From an uncultured Rhodospirillaceae bacterium (lineage in GTDB: Bacteria > Pseudomonadota > Alphaproteobacteria > UBA8366), in contig CAJWLM010000002.1 of the NCBI GenBank assembly GCA_913043025.1, forward strand, positions 1 to 64,000: a stretch of DNA of 64,000 nt. Direction: 5' to 3'. Below the pieces are notes generated by a model. The model was not told the origin of the DNA and searched no databases. It saw only the letters and a list, made by a program, of their open reading frames with translations. Made by a program: the position numbers and the translations under genes. Of this stretch, positions 6,590-16,098 are shown one piece after another (position 1 is the first letter of the stretch; each line of letters begins with the position of its first letter).

Positions 6590-7963
6590 TTAGCCTTCTA
6601 CCCGAGCGTTGCGTGAAGCTTTTACTTCGTCCATTACTTCATCGATCATTTCAGAAGTGACGCCAAGATAATTTACTGGATCGATCAGCTTATCAATCTG
6701 AGCTTCGCTCAGTTTGCCTATTATAAGCGAATCTTTCATCACAGCTTGCTTGAGTGTTAGCCCCTCTTGTTTGGCCCGAGCGCATGCATCAAAGACAACA
6801 TGGTGAGCTTCATTTCTCCCAATATAATTGGCAAGCCCCATCATTACAGCTTCGGACATAATTGCACCACCTGCCATATCTAGATTCTTTCGCATGCGCT
6901 CTTTTTCTACCTTTAACCCACTTAGAAGTTTCAGTGTGTTTTCTAACGCGCCACCGCATAAAGTGAATGCTTCGGGCAAAAGTGTGTATTCGATTTGCGC
7001 TGCTCCGACAGGGCGCCCATGTTCGGCGACCATAGCATCCAAATTGAGTGCAGCGCGCTCGCGTAACATACGTCCTGCAGCAATCAATGGTTGACATAGG
7101 GTGGGATTGCGTTTCTGTGGGCAGGTGGAGCTGCCACCACGGCCTACCACGTGAGGTTCAGCTAACTCCATGATTTCCGTGTGAGCCAATAGTCCGACTT
7201 CTTGACCAATTTTAGCAAGAGTTGCTCCAATCATCGCCAATAAACTGGCCATCTCTGCCCATCGGTCGCGCGAACAATGCCAACCGATGGCGGGTGCATT
7301 GAGGCCTAGCTCCTCGGCGACTGCTTTGCGCATGGCAATGCCTTGGTTCCCTACGGCTGCTAGATTACCCACTGCCCCAGTAATCTGGCAGGTGAGAAAC
7401 CGTGGTTTTATTTGATCCAATCGGTCATGATGGCGATTAATTTCCGATAGCCAGACTGCAACCTGATGCCCGAATGAAACGGGGGATGCTTGTTGCATGA
7501 CCGTTCGCCCCGGCATTACGGTATTACGGTGGGTTTCGCAGTGATTGGCCAGTACATCCTCAAGTTTTGTTAGCAGCTCTTCAAGAATGACGATCGCTTG
7601 ACGGTATTGTAATACAAGCCCCGTATCGATCACGTCCTGGGTGGTGCTACTCCAGTGAACATAACGGCCCGTCTCTCCACTCACTCTGCCCACTAGTGCT
7701 TGGATAAGCGGGATAATGCGTGCACCTTTTTCCTTGTAGGCTGCAATAATGCTATCCGTATCAATATTTTCAATCTTTGCCGCATCCGTTATTTCATCGG
7801 CAGCCTCCTGCGGTATCATGCCCACTCGCGCTTGGCCGCGTGCTAGGCCCGACTCCATCATCAGCCACCCTTCAAAACGCCCCTGATCAGAGAATATCTT
7901 GGACATTCTTGAGGATGCGAACATATGACCAAAATAAATGCTGTCAATGGCGGATATGGGCAT
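6590..7963 (-). CDS. Fumarase/PurB-PcaB superfamily lyase, paralogue
   Basis: This 457-residue protein is a second member of the same lyase group as its downstream neighbour. It has SSTTQDVIDTGLVL (near 104-117) and the signature GRGGSSTCPQKRNP (near 277-290). The first motif resembles PcaB-type cycloisomerases more than purine adenylosuccinate lyase. The paralogues share the N-terminal pattern YFAGMYTSSRM/YFGHMFASSRM, but their bodies are clearly diverged. They may have distinct substrates or form a mixed tetramer, since active sites in this superfamily are built from three subunits. It is tightly packed between the Ldh2 run (14-base gap) and the other lyase (2-base gap). Confidence 0.85.
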   Translation of the reverse strand: MPISAIDSIYFGHMFASSRMSKIFSDQGRFEGWLMMESGLARGQARVGMIPQEAADEITDAAKIENIDTDSIIAAYKEKGARIIPLIQALVGRVSGETGRYVHWSSTTQDVIDTGLVLQYRQAIVILEELLTKLEDVLANHCETHRNTVMPGRTVMQQASPVSFGHQVAVWLSEINRHHDRLDQIKPRFLTCQITGAVGNLAAVGNQGIAMRKAVAEELGLNAPAIGWHCSRDRWAEMASLLAMIGATLAKIGQEVGLLAHTEIMELAEPHVVGRGGSSTCPQKRNPTLCQPLIAAGRMLRERAALNLDAMVAEHGRPVGAAQIEYTLLPEAFTLCGGALENTLKLLSGLKVEKERMRKNLDMAGGAIMSEAVMMGLANYIGRNEAHHVVFDACARAKQEGLTLKQAVMKDSLIIGKLSEAQIDKLIDPVNYLGVTSEMIDEVMDEVKASRNARVEG

Positions 7964-7977
7964 GGAATAGCTTTCTT

Positions 7978-9078
7978 TTAGATGAATAAAAACTCCGCAT
8001 TACTCTCTCGGCAAACATCTTCGATAGCGCTGCGTAAGCCCGACGGGACAGGAATGCCTGTTTGTTTGCGCTCATCCCGCATAATGTCTTCCGGTTCGCC
8101 AGCAACCAATACCGGTTGATCAGGATCGATCGGCGTAGAGGCATGAAGATCATCGATCATTTGATCTACGCTTTCTTCAAACGGAATATCAGGGTTGAAA
8201 ATCTTTGGGTCTATCGCGAGGAAGAAGTGCCCGATATCCATACTACCTGGTACCTTTTGCGTATCGCTATCACTCGCCATTATTTTTGCACCGGAAAAAG
8301 CGCAGGATAGAATTTCTACCATAGCGGCTAAGCCATAGCCTTTATGGCTCCCCAATTCGCGGGTGCCACCAAGCGGGGTCTGCGTACCGCCTTGTTCCTC
8401 AATAACAACTTTGGCATCCGTAGTTGGTTTACCATCTGCGTCGTTAGCCCAGCCAATGGGTAGTGGCAGGTTTTCATTATATTTGTTCCGCACTTTGCCG
8501 CCCGCAACCGTTGTTGTTGCCATATCTAAACTGAAAGTCTTATTGCGCCTGGTAGGAGCGGCGAAGGCAATTGGGTTTGTCGAGAATTTAGCATCTTTGC
8601 CAAATGTAGGTGCTACTTTTCGAAGCGCTGCAGAGGTTGTGGTTATGCCCACCAAGCTCTCACCAGCCATCATGCGGGTATAATAGCCAGCAGCTCCAAA
8701 ATGCGCTGAATTCCGAACCGCCACGGAAGCCATTCCTATCTTTTTTGCTTTTTTGATTACAAGCTTGGTGGCTGTCACTCCTGGCACGTAGCCAAGTCCA
8801 CCTCCACCATCAACAAGAGCTGAAACCGGCGTTTCGTTAACAATTGTAACCGGGCCGTCGATGCTTATGAGTTTGCCTCTCTGGCGTTTAAAATAAGGGG
8901 GGAGCATCGAAATACCGTGTGTATCGATGCCGCAGGCATCCGCGTCTGCCATAGCTTTTGCGGTAGTTGAGATGTAATCCTCCGGCATACCCCAAGCCCG
9001 CATGAGAACGGAAATCTGTTTGCGGAGTATTTCCTCCGAAAAGTATTTCACTTCACCTTTTCCACCGAGCTCAGCCAT
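7978..9078 (-). CDS. Ldh2-family NAD(P)-dependent oxidoreductase
   Basis: This 366-residue protein is a member of the malate/L-lactate dehydrogenase type 2 family, which does not use a Rossmann fold. The hallmark [13 protein letters not shown] (near 50-62) contains the catalytic His. It also has [15 protein letters not shown] and the loop [13 protein letters not shown]. Family members oxidise 2-hydroxy acids (malate, ureidoglycolate, sulfolactate) or reduce cyclic imines such as piperideine-2-carboxylate. It is the third of three tandem copies and lies 14 bases before the lyase genes. Substrate is not predictable from the motifs. Confidence 0.87.
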   Translation of the reverse strand: MAELGGKGEVKYFSEEILRKQISVLMRAWGMPEDYISTTAKAMADADACGIDTHGISMLPPYFKRQRGKLISIDGPVTIVNETPVSALVDGGGGLGYVPGVTATKLVIKKAKKIGMASVAVRNSAHFGAAGYYTRMMAGESLVGITTTSAALRKVAPTFGKDAKFSTNPIAFAAPTRRNKTFSLDMATTTVAGGKVRNKYNENLPLPIGWANDADGKPTTDAKVVIEEQGGTQTPLGGTRELGSHKGYGLAAMVEILSCAFSGAKIMASDSDTQKVPGSMDIGHFFLAIDPKIFNPDIPFEESVDQMIDDLHASTPIDPDQPVLVAGEPEDIMRDERKQTGIPVPSGLRSAIEDVCRESNAEFLFI

Positions 9079-9089
9079 ACTCTATCCCC

Positions 9090-10169
9090 TTAACTTAGAT
9101 AGAAATTTGTGCCGGTTTCGGCAGCTAGGTTATTCAGTTTCTCGCGCAATCCTGGCAGGATTGGAATTCCGGTTTTGGCGCGTTCTTCTTCGACCAAATC
9201 CTCTGGTTCACCCGCCACCATTACTGGTTGGTCAGTAGTAACCGGTTCGGTAGCACGAAGTTCATCAATCAATTGATCGGTAGTATCTTCAAACGCGCCC
9301 CTCTCTCTGAAGAAAGTTGGCGCTATAGCTATAAAAAAATGACCAATTTCCATAGAGCCTGGCTTGCGTTTACCATGATCTGGCGACATTACCAAACTCG
9401 AACCTGTGAGACACGCGCTGAGTATTTCAACCATTGCGCCTAACCCGTAACCTTTATGATTGCCCATTTCCCGGGTACCGCCAAGTGATGTCATATTGGC
9501 GCCGTCGAAATATTCTGTCGCGTTGGTCATAGGTTGTCCATTTTCATCAACAGCCCAACCTTCGGGCAGCGGTTGCCCTTCTACTGCCTTATTACGAATC
9601 TTACCACTGGCTACTGTAGATGTAGCCATATCAAGATTGAATGGTTTGTTGCGTCGGGTAGGCGCCGTAAAGGCGATAGGGTTGGTGCCAAGGCGTCCTT
9701 CCGCAGCCAATGCCGGGACAACACGTGGTGCAGAGGTGCTCGTAAAAGCGAAACCTACTAGACCCTCTGAGGCAGCCATGCGGGTGTAGTATCCGGCTGC
9801 GCCGAAATGTGCTGAGTTACGTACTGCAACGGAGGCTAGACCCAGTTTCTTAGCCTTCTCAATGGCTATATTCATTGCCTTATGGGCTACGGGGTATCCA
9901 AGGCCACCACCCGCATCTAGCAAAGTTGTAAGAGGGTTATCACGTACTGTAGTAATTTTCCCATCTAGTGTGATCCAATTATTTTTCGATCGAGTGTGGT
10001 AGTTGGGAATGCAAGCAATGCCGTGAGTATCGATGCCGCGCTTGTCGGCATCGGTCATAATCATGGCAGTTATTTCAACATAATCATCAGGCATTCCGAA
10101 GGAGGACAGAAAAGCTGCTGTCTGTTTTTCAATAATGTCTGCTGGATAGTACACTATTTTTTGGCCCAT
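9090..10169 (-). CDS. Ldh2-family oxidoreductase, second tandem copy
   Basis: This 359-residue member of the type 2 malate/lactate dehydrogenase family carries [29 protein letters not shown] and [12 protein letters not shown]. Compared with its two neighbours the segment after the catalytic His differs ([12 protein letters not shown] rather than ISMxPPYxxR), the part that lines the substrate pocket in this family. That suggests a different acid substrate or stereochemistry. It is spaced 11 bases from each neighbour and clearly belongs to the same transcript. Confidence 0.87.
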   Translation of the reverse strand: MGQKIVYYPADIIEKQTAAFLSSFGMPDDYVEITAMIMTDADKRGIDTHGIACIPNYHTRSKNNWITLDGKITTVRDNPLTTLLDAGGGLGYPVAHKAMNIAIEKAKKLGLASVAVRNSAHFGAAGYYTRMAASEGLVGFAFTSTSAPRVVPALAAEGRLGTNPIAFTAPTRRNKPFNLDMATSTVASGKIRNKAVEGQPLPEGWAVDENGQPMTNATEYFDGANMTSLGGTREMGNHKGYGLGAMVEILSACLTGSSLVMSPDHGKRKPGSMEIGHFFIAIAPTFFRERGAFEDTTDQLIDELRATEPVTTDQPVMVAGEPEDLVEEERAKTGIPILPGLREKLNNLAAETGTNFYLS

Positions 10170-10180
10170 TTCATTTCCCC

Positions 10181-11278
10181 CTATTCAAACACAAAAGCGG
10201 CATTAGACTGCCGTGCTATTTCTTTGATCTGGCCACGTAGACCCGGAGGTATAGGGATGCCCGTATTCTGTCGCTCCATCCGAATTTTATTTTCTGGCTC
10301 ACCGGCCACCATGACTGGCTGGTCGGGGTTTGCGGGCTTTGCAGCATGAAGGTAATCGATGAGTTCATCCACACTATTTTCTAGCTCGCCCTCTTCTAAA
10401 AATTGCGTTGGATCAATGGCCATGAAAAAGTGACCGATTTCCATAGAGCCCGGCTTATTCTTACCGTGATTGGGTGAAGAATCCAGGCTGGCTCCACAGA
10501 AAGAGGCAGAGAGTATTTCAACCATGGCAGCAAGGCCATATCCTTTGTGGCTACCTCCTTCAGGTGTGCCGCCAAGAGGCGTTTGTGTGCCGCCACGACT
10601 AATATAAACTTCTGGGTCGTCAGATGGTTTGCCGTCGGCATCACTAGCCCAGCCGAAGGGTAATTTTTGCCCTTCATTCCATTTGTTCCGAATCTTCCCG
10701 GCAGCAACAGTGGTTGTGGCCATATCCAAACTGAAGGGATTATTTTTTTTTGTCGGCGCAGCGAAGGCTATAGGATTAGTTGAAAGCTTGCCGTCTTTGC
10801 CATGCGTTGGTGCAGTGCGCGGGCCTGAGCCATTTGTAGTAGCTATTCCGATCAGACCGGCGTCTGCCATCATTCGGGTATAATAGCCCGTTGCCCCGAA
10901 ATGAGCCGACTCTTTTACAGTCACTGCCGACATGCCGTATTCTTTTGCTTTGTTAATACACATCTCAGTGGCGAGAATGGAAGGGACATACCCAAGACCA
11001 CCGCCCGCATCAATTAACGCAGTGGTCGCCGTTTCCTTCAGAACGGTTATGTCAGCATCTAAGGTTATAACATTGCGCTTCCGTCGATCTTCGTAGGGTG
11101 GAATCATTGAAATGCCATGGGTATCAATACCGCAACTGTCTGCATCAACCATGACGGTTGATGTTATTTTTACATGTTCGGAACGCATGCCCCAAGCTGA
11201 GAGAATATTCGCAATTTGTTCGCGGACTGCCTCTTTTGGGATCCACATGACATCGTTTTCATCTACACGAAAGGTCAA
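10181..11278 (-). CDS. Ldh2-family oxidoreductase, first tandem copy
   Basis: This 365-residue protein carries the family motifs [30 protein letters not shown] and [13 protein letters not shown]. It is closer to the copy at 7978-9078 than to the middle one (shared ISMxPPY, and [19 protein letters not shown] against YNENLPLPIGWANDADGKP). It is the first gene of the minus-strand run that includes two more Ldh2 genes and two lyases. The 270-base gap upstream probably holds the promoter. Three adjacent copies point to several related hydroxy or keto acids, or to stereoisomers of one compound. Confidence 0.87.
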   Translation of the reverse strand: MTFRVDENDVMWIPKEAVREQIANILSAWGMRSEHVKITSTVMVDADSCGIDTHGISMIPPYEDRRKRNVITLDADITVLKETATTALIDAGGGLGYVPSILATEMCINKAKEYGMSAVTVKESAHFGATGYYTRMMADAGLIGIATTNGSGPRTAPTHGKDGKLSTNPIAFAAPTKKNNPFSLDMATTTVAAGKIRNKWNEGQKLPFGWASDADGKPSDDPEVYISRGGTQTPLGGTPEGGSHKGYGLAAMVEILSASFCGASLDSSPNHGKNKPGSMEIGHFFMAIDPTQFLEEGELENSVDELIDYLHAAKPANPDQPVMVAGEPENKIRMERQNTGIPIPPGLRGQIKEIARQSNAAFVFE

Positions 11279-11549
11279 GTTTTTTTTCCTTTCAAAATTT
11301 GTTTGATCCTAAAGGCCAATCTTATCGTCGCGTTGCATATCAATCACAAAAGTAGCTGAATAATGTCTAGCCTTATAGTTTGACATATTCGATATTGGCA
11401 CAACTAGAACGATAGCGCGAGATAGCGACGTCCGCCTTAAAAAATATCATTCGGAAATTTTGCACAATCTGTAAATTTTGCCCCCAACTGATCAAGACAG
11501 AAGTGACCAGAACACTAACCTCATTTCAATTAAAATTAAATCCAAGTAT
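11279..11549. other. Intergenic region, probable promoter of Ldh2-lyase run
   Basis: These 271 bases lie between the cupin gene's stop and the first Ldh2 gene, both on the minus strand. They are AT-rich and likely hold the promoter for the five downstream genes. I could not identify a convincing hairpin, a -35/-10 pair or a small gene. Confidence 0.4.
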
Positions 11550-12074
11550 CTACATTATTATACGGTCTAGAATATCCATGCTTACGCCAGCTTTTTTATA
11601 ATGTAACTTCACCTTTTCAATTCGCGTAAATACGTCTTCATATCCTGTTTGGTTCCCATTCTTATCCACCATAATAAGAGGTCCAAAATTATGAAATAAT
11701 GTCAGCATGTGCCCCTCGGTGGGTGTGACAATGAGGGTGTGTGTCTCTCCCGCAGGCTCATATATAAAAGTACCTTGACGAGCTTCCCAATCATGCTCCA
11801 GATAGCCCCAACTTCCTTTGAGCGTGAAACCGGTCACAGGTGCAGGATGACGATGTCGACCAATCACCCCTTCTTTTGTAGCGCGCGTTAGATTCACCCA
11901 TGAACCCTGTGTTACATTGTACATCAGTGGGCGAAACCAGACGTCGTCACCTCGAGGAACCCACAATCTTTCATCATCTTCGTTGGTATGGATAACTAGC
12001 TCTTTTTTAGCCTCTGGGGGCAAAGGAATGTTAATGGCTTTTATGTCATCGTCGTCAAATTTTAGTGCTGTCAT
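11550..12074 (-). CDS. Cupin, dihydroxyacetophenone dioxygenase-like
   Basis: This is a 174-residue protein started at the ATG at 12074; upstream ATGs at 12113 or 12092 would overlap the preceding gene's end. It is a single cupin barrel. The first metal motif is GRHRHPAPVTGFTLKGSWGY (His, His and later Glu/His) and the second is YEPAGETHTLIV. The sequence resembles the ChrR-like and 2,4'-dihydroxyacetophenone dioxygenase cupins, mononuclear iron enzymes that cleave C-C bonds. Such cupins can also be isomerases or binding proteins. It follows the hotdog hydratase gene by about 20 bases and shares its transcript, so it probably acts in the same catabolic route. Confidence 0.7.
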   Translation of the reverse strand: MTALKFDDDDIKAINIPLPPEAKKELVIHTNEDDERLWVPRGDDVWFRPLMYNVTQGSWVNLTRATKEGVIGRHRHPAPVTGFTLKGSWGYLEHDWEARQGTFIYEPAGETHTLIVTPTEGHMLTLFHNFGPLIMVDKNGNQTGYEDVFTRIEKVKLHYKKAGVSMDILDRIIM

Positions 12075-12093
12075 TTCAGAGTCACCCTTCATG

Positions 12094-12969
12094 TTATTTA
12101 ATGAAAGTGGCACATGCTTTTGTGCTAATTTTATTCTCGGGCGTTAAAGACCAAAGATCAATTCCATTAGTGGTTGGTTTTCCAGCAATTTGGAACGGTG
12201 AGGTGTCAAAAAGTGGAGCTCGAGCCTGAAACTGGAAGGTTTTAAACAATTGGCCGGGTTTTTTTTCAAGAGCTAATTCTGCTAAAAAGCTTGCGGCTAA
12301 TGGACCATGAACTACTAATCCTGGGTATCCCTCTACTTCTAATGCATATTTTCGGTCGTAGTGTATTCGATGAGTATTCAGAGTGCTGGATGAATAACGA
12401 AAGAGCATCACGGGGTCTGGAGTAATTGTTTTCTTAAAAGCACAGTCCAACGTTTTGGAAGGCGCCTCAATCTTACGGTCAACTTTTACAGAGCTAGTTT
12501 TCGGAGGGTCTTCACGATAGACAATGTTTTGTAACTCGCTTAACGCTAGGTCACCATCTTTGCCAAAGAAATTTTGGCGCACTTTACAAAATATAAGAAC
12601 TCCAGAACTTCCCTCCTTTAGGGTAATATCCTCAATAACAGCAACTTTTTTATGCCTCTCACCAATAATTAATGGCTTCTCGTACTCGATGGATGATCCT
12701 GCAAACATTCGCCTTGGCAGGGGTACTGGTGGCATGAAAGCGCCTCGGGCAGGGTGTCCGTCTGGGCCAATTTCATCTTGATTTACCTTTGATTTGAAAA
12801 AGAAATAGTGGCACATCGGCCCCATTGGCTCACCCTCTCTCGGGCGACATTCCTTATTTAGCAGTCCATAGTATTGGTGGATTGGCTGTTCGCAGGAGCG
12901 TTCCTCCTGAGTTTCGGTCTTACCTATCCACGTCTTAAGGTATTCTATATTGAAATCCCTATCGGTCAT
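12094..12969 (-). CDS. Double-hotdog MaoC/HTD2-like dehydratase
   Basis: This 291-residue protein has the fused double-hotdog layout of mesaconyl-CoA/itaconyl-CoA hydratases and HTD2-type hydroxyacyl dehydratases. The N-terminal degenerate hotdog runs to about residue 140. The C-terminal active hotdog has NTHRIHYDRKYA (near 196-207), with the hydratase Asp/His pair, followed by GYPGLVVHGPLAA. Family members add water to, or remove it from, enoyl-CoA thioesters, often C4-C5 dicarboxylic ones. It is the first gene of the minus-strand block and is divergent from the enolase-superfamily gene 135 bases away. A CoA-ester pathway of branched or dicarboxylic acids is the likely context. Confidence 0.78.
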   Translation of the reverse strand: MTDRDFNIEYLKTWIGKTETQEERSCEQPIHQYYGLLNKECRPREGEPMGPMCHYFFFKSKVNQDEIGPDGHPARGAFMPPVPLPRRMFAGSSIEYEKPLIIGERHKKVAVIEDITLKEGSSGVLIFCKVRQNFFGKDGDLALSELQNIVYREDPPKTSSVKVDRKIEAPSKTLDCAFKKTITPDPVMLFRYSSSTLNTHRIHYDRKYALEVEGYPGLVVHGPLAASFLAELALEKKPGQLFKTFQFQARAPLFDTSPFQIAGKPTTNGIDLWSLTPENKISTKACATFIK

Positions 12970-13104
12970 GTTTATCCCCTAGATTACGCCACTTCCTAAA
13001 ACTTGAAGTGAGTCAATAACGCCATTTTTCACAACTTGAGTCGTGTAAGTTGCAATCGGCGTAATCTCTATTATCATGTCATTAAATATCAAACGGGGAA
13101 TGAA

Positions 13105-14277
13105 ATGAAAATAACAGACGTGCGGGCATATGCGCTCGAAGTTCCAATGACAGAAAAAATAAGTGCGCCCATAGGGTTCCCTCGCGCCGAGGAGGTAGAA
13201 GGCGTAGTGTTCGCGGCTTATCGATCCACTCTTGTATTCGTAGACACGGATGAGGGAATTACCGGAGTGGGTGAGTGTATGACACGTTTATCGGGTACAG
13301 CACTGCGGGACATCTGCCTTACCCTGAAGCCGCTTCTCATTGGACGTGATCCCCGTGATGTAGAGCTCATCTGGGATATAATGTGGTGCACCATGTTAAA
13401 TCGAGGTCATGTGATGGGTTTTTACCAAGAAGCTATGGCTGGCATAGACTGTGCTCTTTGGGATGTTTGGGGGAAACACGCAAAAGTTCCTGTATGGCGT
13501 TTGTTAGGGGGCGCTACCAATCCTAAACTTTGGTGTTATGCATCGTCACTTCGATTGCGTGCTATAGAAGTTCTCCGTGATGAAATTGATATGCATAAGG
13601 ATAATGGCTTTAACAGTATGAAAATTAAGATTGGGAAAGATCCCATGAACTGGAGGTCGGAAATTAAGACTGTGGAGGAAATCCGCAAGCATGCAGGTGA
13701 TGACATCATGCTAATGGCGGATGTTAACTGTAATTACGGCCACGATATGAAAACAGCACTTGAGGTTGGGCGCGCTCTTCATGAACTAGGTCTATACTGG
13801 TATGAAGAACCACTTTATCCTGATGATATTGATGGATACGCGTATCTTCGTGACCATTTAGATATTCGGATTGCTTCTGGCGAGGCTGATTTTAATAAGA
13901 ATAGCTTTGCGCGGTTTTTGCGTCGGGATGCGCTCGACATTATCCAGCCGGATGCTGCTCGCACGGCCGGCATTACAGAAACCAGGAAAATCGCCGACAT
14001 GGCTAATGCATTTCGTGTTCAATATGCTCCACATACAGGTTCATCCTCTAACATCATTATGACGGTGTCTATGCATCTTGCTATGTACGCAACCAACTTT
14101 CTCATCTACGAATACATGCAGAGTAATTGGAACAAGACTCAAGAAAATCCTCTGCGTGATCAACTTTGTACTTTGCCCATAAAGGAATTCAAGGACAGCC
14201 ATATCATTATGGATGATGTGATCGGGCTCGGAATTGATATCAATATGGAAGTTGTTGAAAAATACGCCTTGCCATAG
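13105..14277 (+). CDS. Enolase superfamily enzyme, mandelate racemase-like
   Basis: This is a 390-residue protein started at the ATG at 13105, after GGGGAATGAA. An earlier in-frame start at 13036 adds an improbable 23-residue tail. The N-terminal capping domain is followed by a TIM barrel with the mandelate-racemase group catalytic set. This consists of KIKIG (about 174-178), the metal ligands in MADVNCNYG, YEEPLYP and ASGEADF, and the general base in YAPHTGSS. Members abstract the alpha proton of a carboxylate, giving racemisation or dehydration of acid sugars. It is divergent from the hotdog hydratase gene. Dehydration of a hydroxy acid feeding the surrounding pathway is plausible. Specificity is unknown. 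Confidence 0.88.
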   Translation: MKITDVRAYALEVPMTEKISAPIGFPRAEEVEGVVFAAYRSTLVFVDTDEGITGVGECMTRLSGTALRDICLTLKPLLIGRDPRDVELIWDIMWCTMLNRGHVMGFYQEAMAGIDCALWDVWGKHAKVPVWRLLGGATNPKLWCYASSLRLRAIEVLRDEIDMHKDNGFNSMKIKIGKDPMNWRSEIKTVEEIRKHAGDDIMLMADVNCNYGHDMKTALEVGRALHELGLYWYEEPLYPDDIDGYAYLRDHLDIRIASGEADFNKNSFARFLRRDALDIIQPDAARTAGITETRKIADMANAFRVQYAPHTGSSSNIIMTVSMHLAMYATNFLIYEYMQSNWNKTQENPLRDQLCTLPIKEFKDSHIIMDDVIGLGIDINMEVVEKYALP

Positions 14278-14550
14278 CCCTCGGCTCATGAATGGAGAAA
14301 TGGGGTGCCAAGTATAAAAAAGGATCTAACACGCTAACCGACGGTGAGTTGGGTAATCAGACGATAGGAACATATTGTATCATTGCGGAATTCAGTATCA
14401 CGTCACCTGGGTTCATGTGCATCACACTGACCGCTGCGATCTACCTCGTAAAGATTTGTCACCCTCTCGCTGAGAACTGAGAGATCCCAGCAGAAGAAAT
14501 TATCACAAACCAATCGAGTAGGCGTTTGGTTTCATACGCAAATAGGGAGA
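14278..14550. other. Intergenic region without clear gene
   Basis: These 273 bases between the enolase-superfamily gene and the carboxyltransferase hold only a doubtful 62-codon frame with atypical composition. The end contains AGGGAGA before the carboxyltransferase start. A promoter is likely but no consensus boxes could be singled out. Confidence 0.4.
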
Positions 14551-16098
14551 ATGGTAATGTCCAGTTACGACGAGCCACTTAAGGAACTTCAAAAACGTAG
14601 GGAATTCGCCCTAGCAATGGGTAAGCCAGAAGCTCTCAAGAAGATGAAGAATGAAGGCTTGTTGAATGCCCGGGAGCGTTTAGACTACATACTAGATAAA
14701 GACACGTTTGTTGAAATTGGCCAACTTGCGCTAGGCGCTCGCGAGGAGCATCGCCATCGGACGCCAGCTGATGGCAAAGTAGGAGGCTTTGGAAAGATAG
14801 ATGGGCGCATGGTTGGTATTGTCTCAAATGATTTTGCTACCATGGGAGCATCCAGTGCTCTGAATAATCTTAAAAAGATGAAATACGTAAAAGACCAGGG
14901 AACAAAACGTGGCTTTCCACTCTTATTTGTTGGCTCCTCATCCGGTTCACGCATGCCGGATCGCATGGGTGCGCCAGGCAGACTGATAATTGCGCAAGAC
15001 CCTGCAGAGTATAGACGTTTGCGGAAGAGCCCGTGGGGGGTTGCGCAACTTGGGAGTTGTTATGGCTCGTCTACTTGGTATGCTTGCATGGCAGATTATG
15101 TTGTCATGCGTAAAGGGGCAACAATGGCCGTTGCATCAAGTCGAGTAACATCGCTCGCAATCAACCAGCCGGTTACTGACGAAGACCTTGGCGGTTGGCG
15201 CATGCATACTCGAGTAAGTGGTCTTGTAGATGAGGCTTTTAATACTGACGAAGAATGCCTCGATGCACTTAAACGCTATTTGTCTTTTATGCCAAGTCAC
15301 AGTGAGGAAGCACCACCCATTTTCCCAGTACCTAAAGGATCAGATGATCCAGTAGAGGGGATAATGGATATTGTTCCGAGCGATCGCAAAAAAGTCTACA
15401 ATATGCGGCATGTTATAGAGGTTTTAGCGGACAAAAATAGCCTTTTCGAAACAAAGCCATCTTGGGGCAAATCAGTTATTACTGCGCTCGGACGTCTGAA
15501 TGGCCAAACCGTAGGGTTTTTAGGCAATAATCCCATGTACAAAGGCGGAGCTGCAGATCCAGATGGTTGTGCAAAGGCTACGGGTTTTTTGGTGCATTGT
15601 GACAGCTTTAATATCCCTATTGTGATGTTGGTTGATGTTCCGGGTTTTTTAATTGGCGTTGAGGGCGAAAGAAAGGCGGCGCCTGGAAAAATCATTAATT
15701 GGATGAATGCAATTTCGTTAACAACCGTCCCAAAGCTCACTGTCGTGCTTCGGAAAAGTTATGGGCAAGCATATATAAATATGGGGGGGAATAAAAACTC
15801 CGATGTTTTCGCGATGTGGCCAACAGCCGATGTAGGTTTTATGGATCCTGAGACCGGCGTAAACGTGGTTTTTGGGATTCGCAAAGAAGATGACCCAGAA
15901 GAATTTGAGCGTTGCGTAGCAAAGTTATCGGAGGATGCTGCTCCATGGGAAGTCGCTGCTATGTTTGAAGCGCAGGATATTATTGATCCCCGCGAAACAC
16001 GTAGATTTTTAATCAACATGCTTGAGGTGCAGCAACTCCGAATGACTAATGGGGTCGGAGAGCATCTTATGGCAACTTGGCCAACGAGTATTGTTTGA
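14551..16098 (+). CDS. Acyl-CoA carboxylase carboxyltransferase (beta) subunit
   Basis: This 515-residue carboxyltransferase resembles propionyl-CoA/methylcrotonyl-CoA carboxylase beta subunits. It has N- and C-terminal crotonase-fold halves, with GGFGKIDGRMVGIVSNDF (near 79-96), the glycine-rich MYKGGAADPDG and the late VDVPGFLIGVEGE (CoA/biotin pocket). These enzymes move a carboxyl group between biotin and an acyl-CoA. The ATG at 14551 or 14557 follows AGGGAGA. No biotin carboxylase or biotin-carrier gene is nearby. It must therefore share an alpha subunit encoded elsewhere, or act in the decarboxylating direction. Its stop overlaps the next start (TGATG), giving strong coupling to the NDP-forming acyl-CoA synthetase. 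Confidence 0.85.
   Translation: MVMSSYDEPLKELQKRREFALAMGKPEALKKMKNEGLLNARERLDYILDKDTFVEIGQLALGAREEHRHRTPADGKVGGFGKIDGRMVGIVSNDFATMGASSALNNLKKMKYVKDQGTKRGFPLLFVGSSSGSRMPDRMGAPGRLIIAQDPAEYRRLRKSPWGVAQLGSCYGSSTWYACMADYVVMRKGATMAVASSRVTSLAINQPVTDEDLGGWRMHTRVSGLVDEAFNTDEECLDALKRYLSFMPSHSEEAPPIFPVPKGSDDPVEGIMDIVPSDRKKVYNMRHVIEVLADKNSLFETKPSWGKSVITALGRLNGQTVGFLGNNPMYKGGAADPDGCAKATGFLVHCDSFNIPIVMLVDVPGFLIGVEGERKAAPGKIINWMNAISLTTVPKLTVVLRKSYGQAYINMGGNKNSDVFAMWPTADVGFMDPETGVNVVFGIRKEDDPEEFERCVAKLSEDAAPWEVAAMFEAQDIIDPRETRRFLINMLEVQQLRMTNGVGEHLMATWPTSIV

Noticed and set aside
14292..14480. 62-codon frame between the enolase-superfamily and carboxyltransferase genes
   Set aside because: No ribosome site, mixed composition and no recognisable motif; treated as intergenic.
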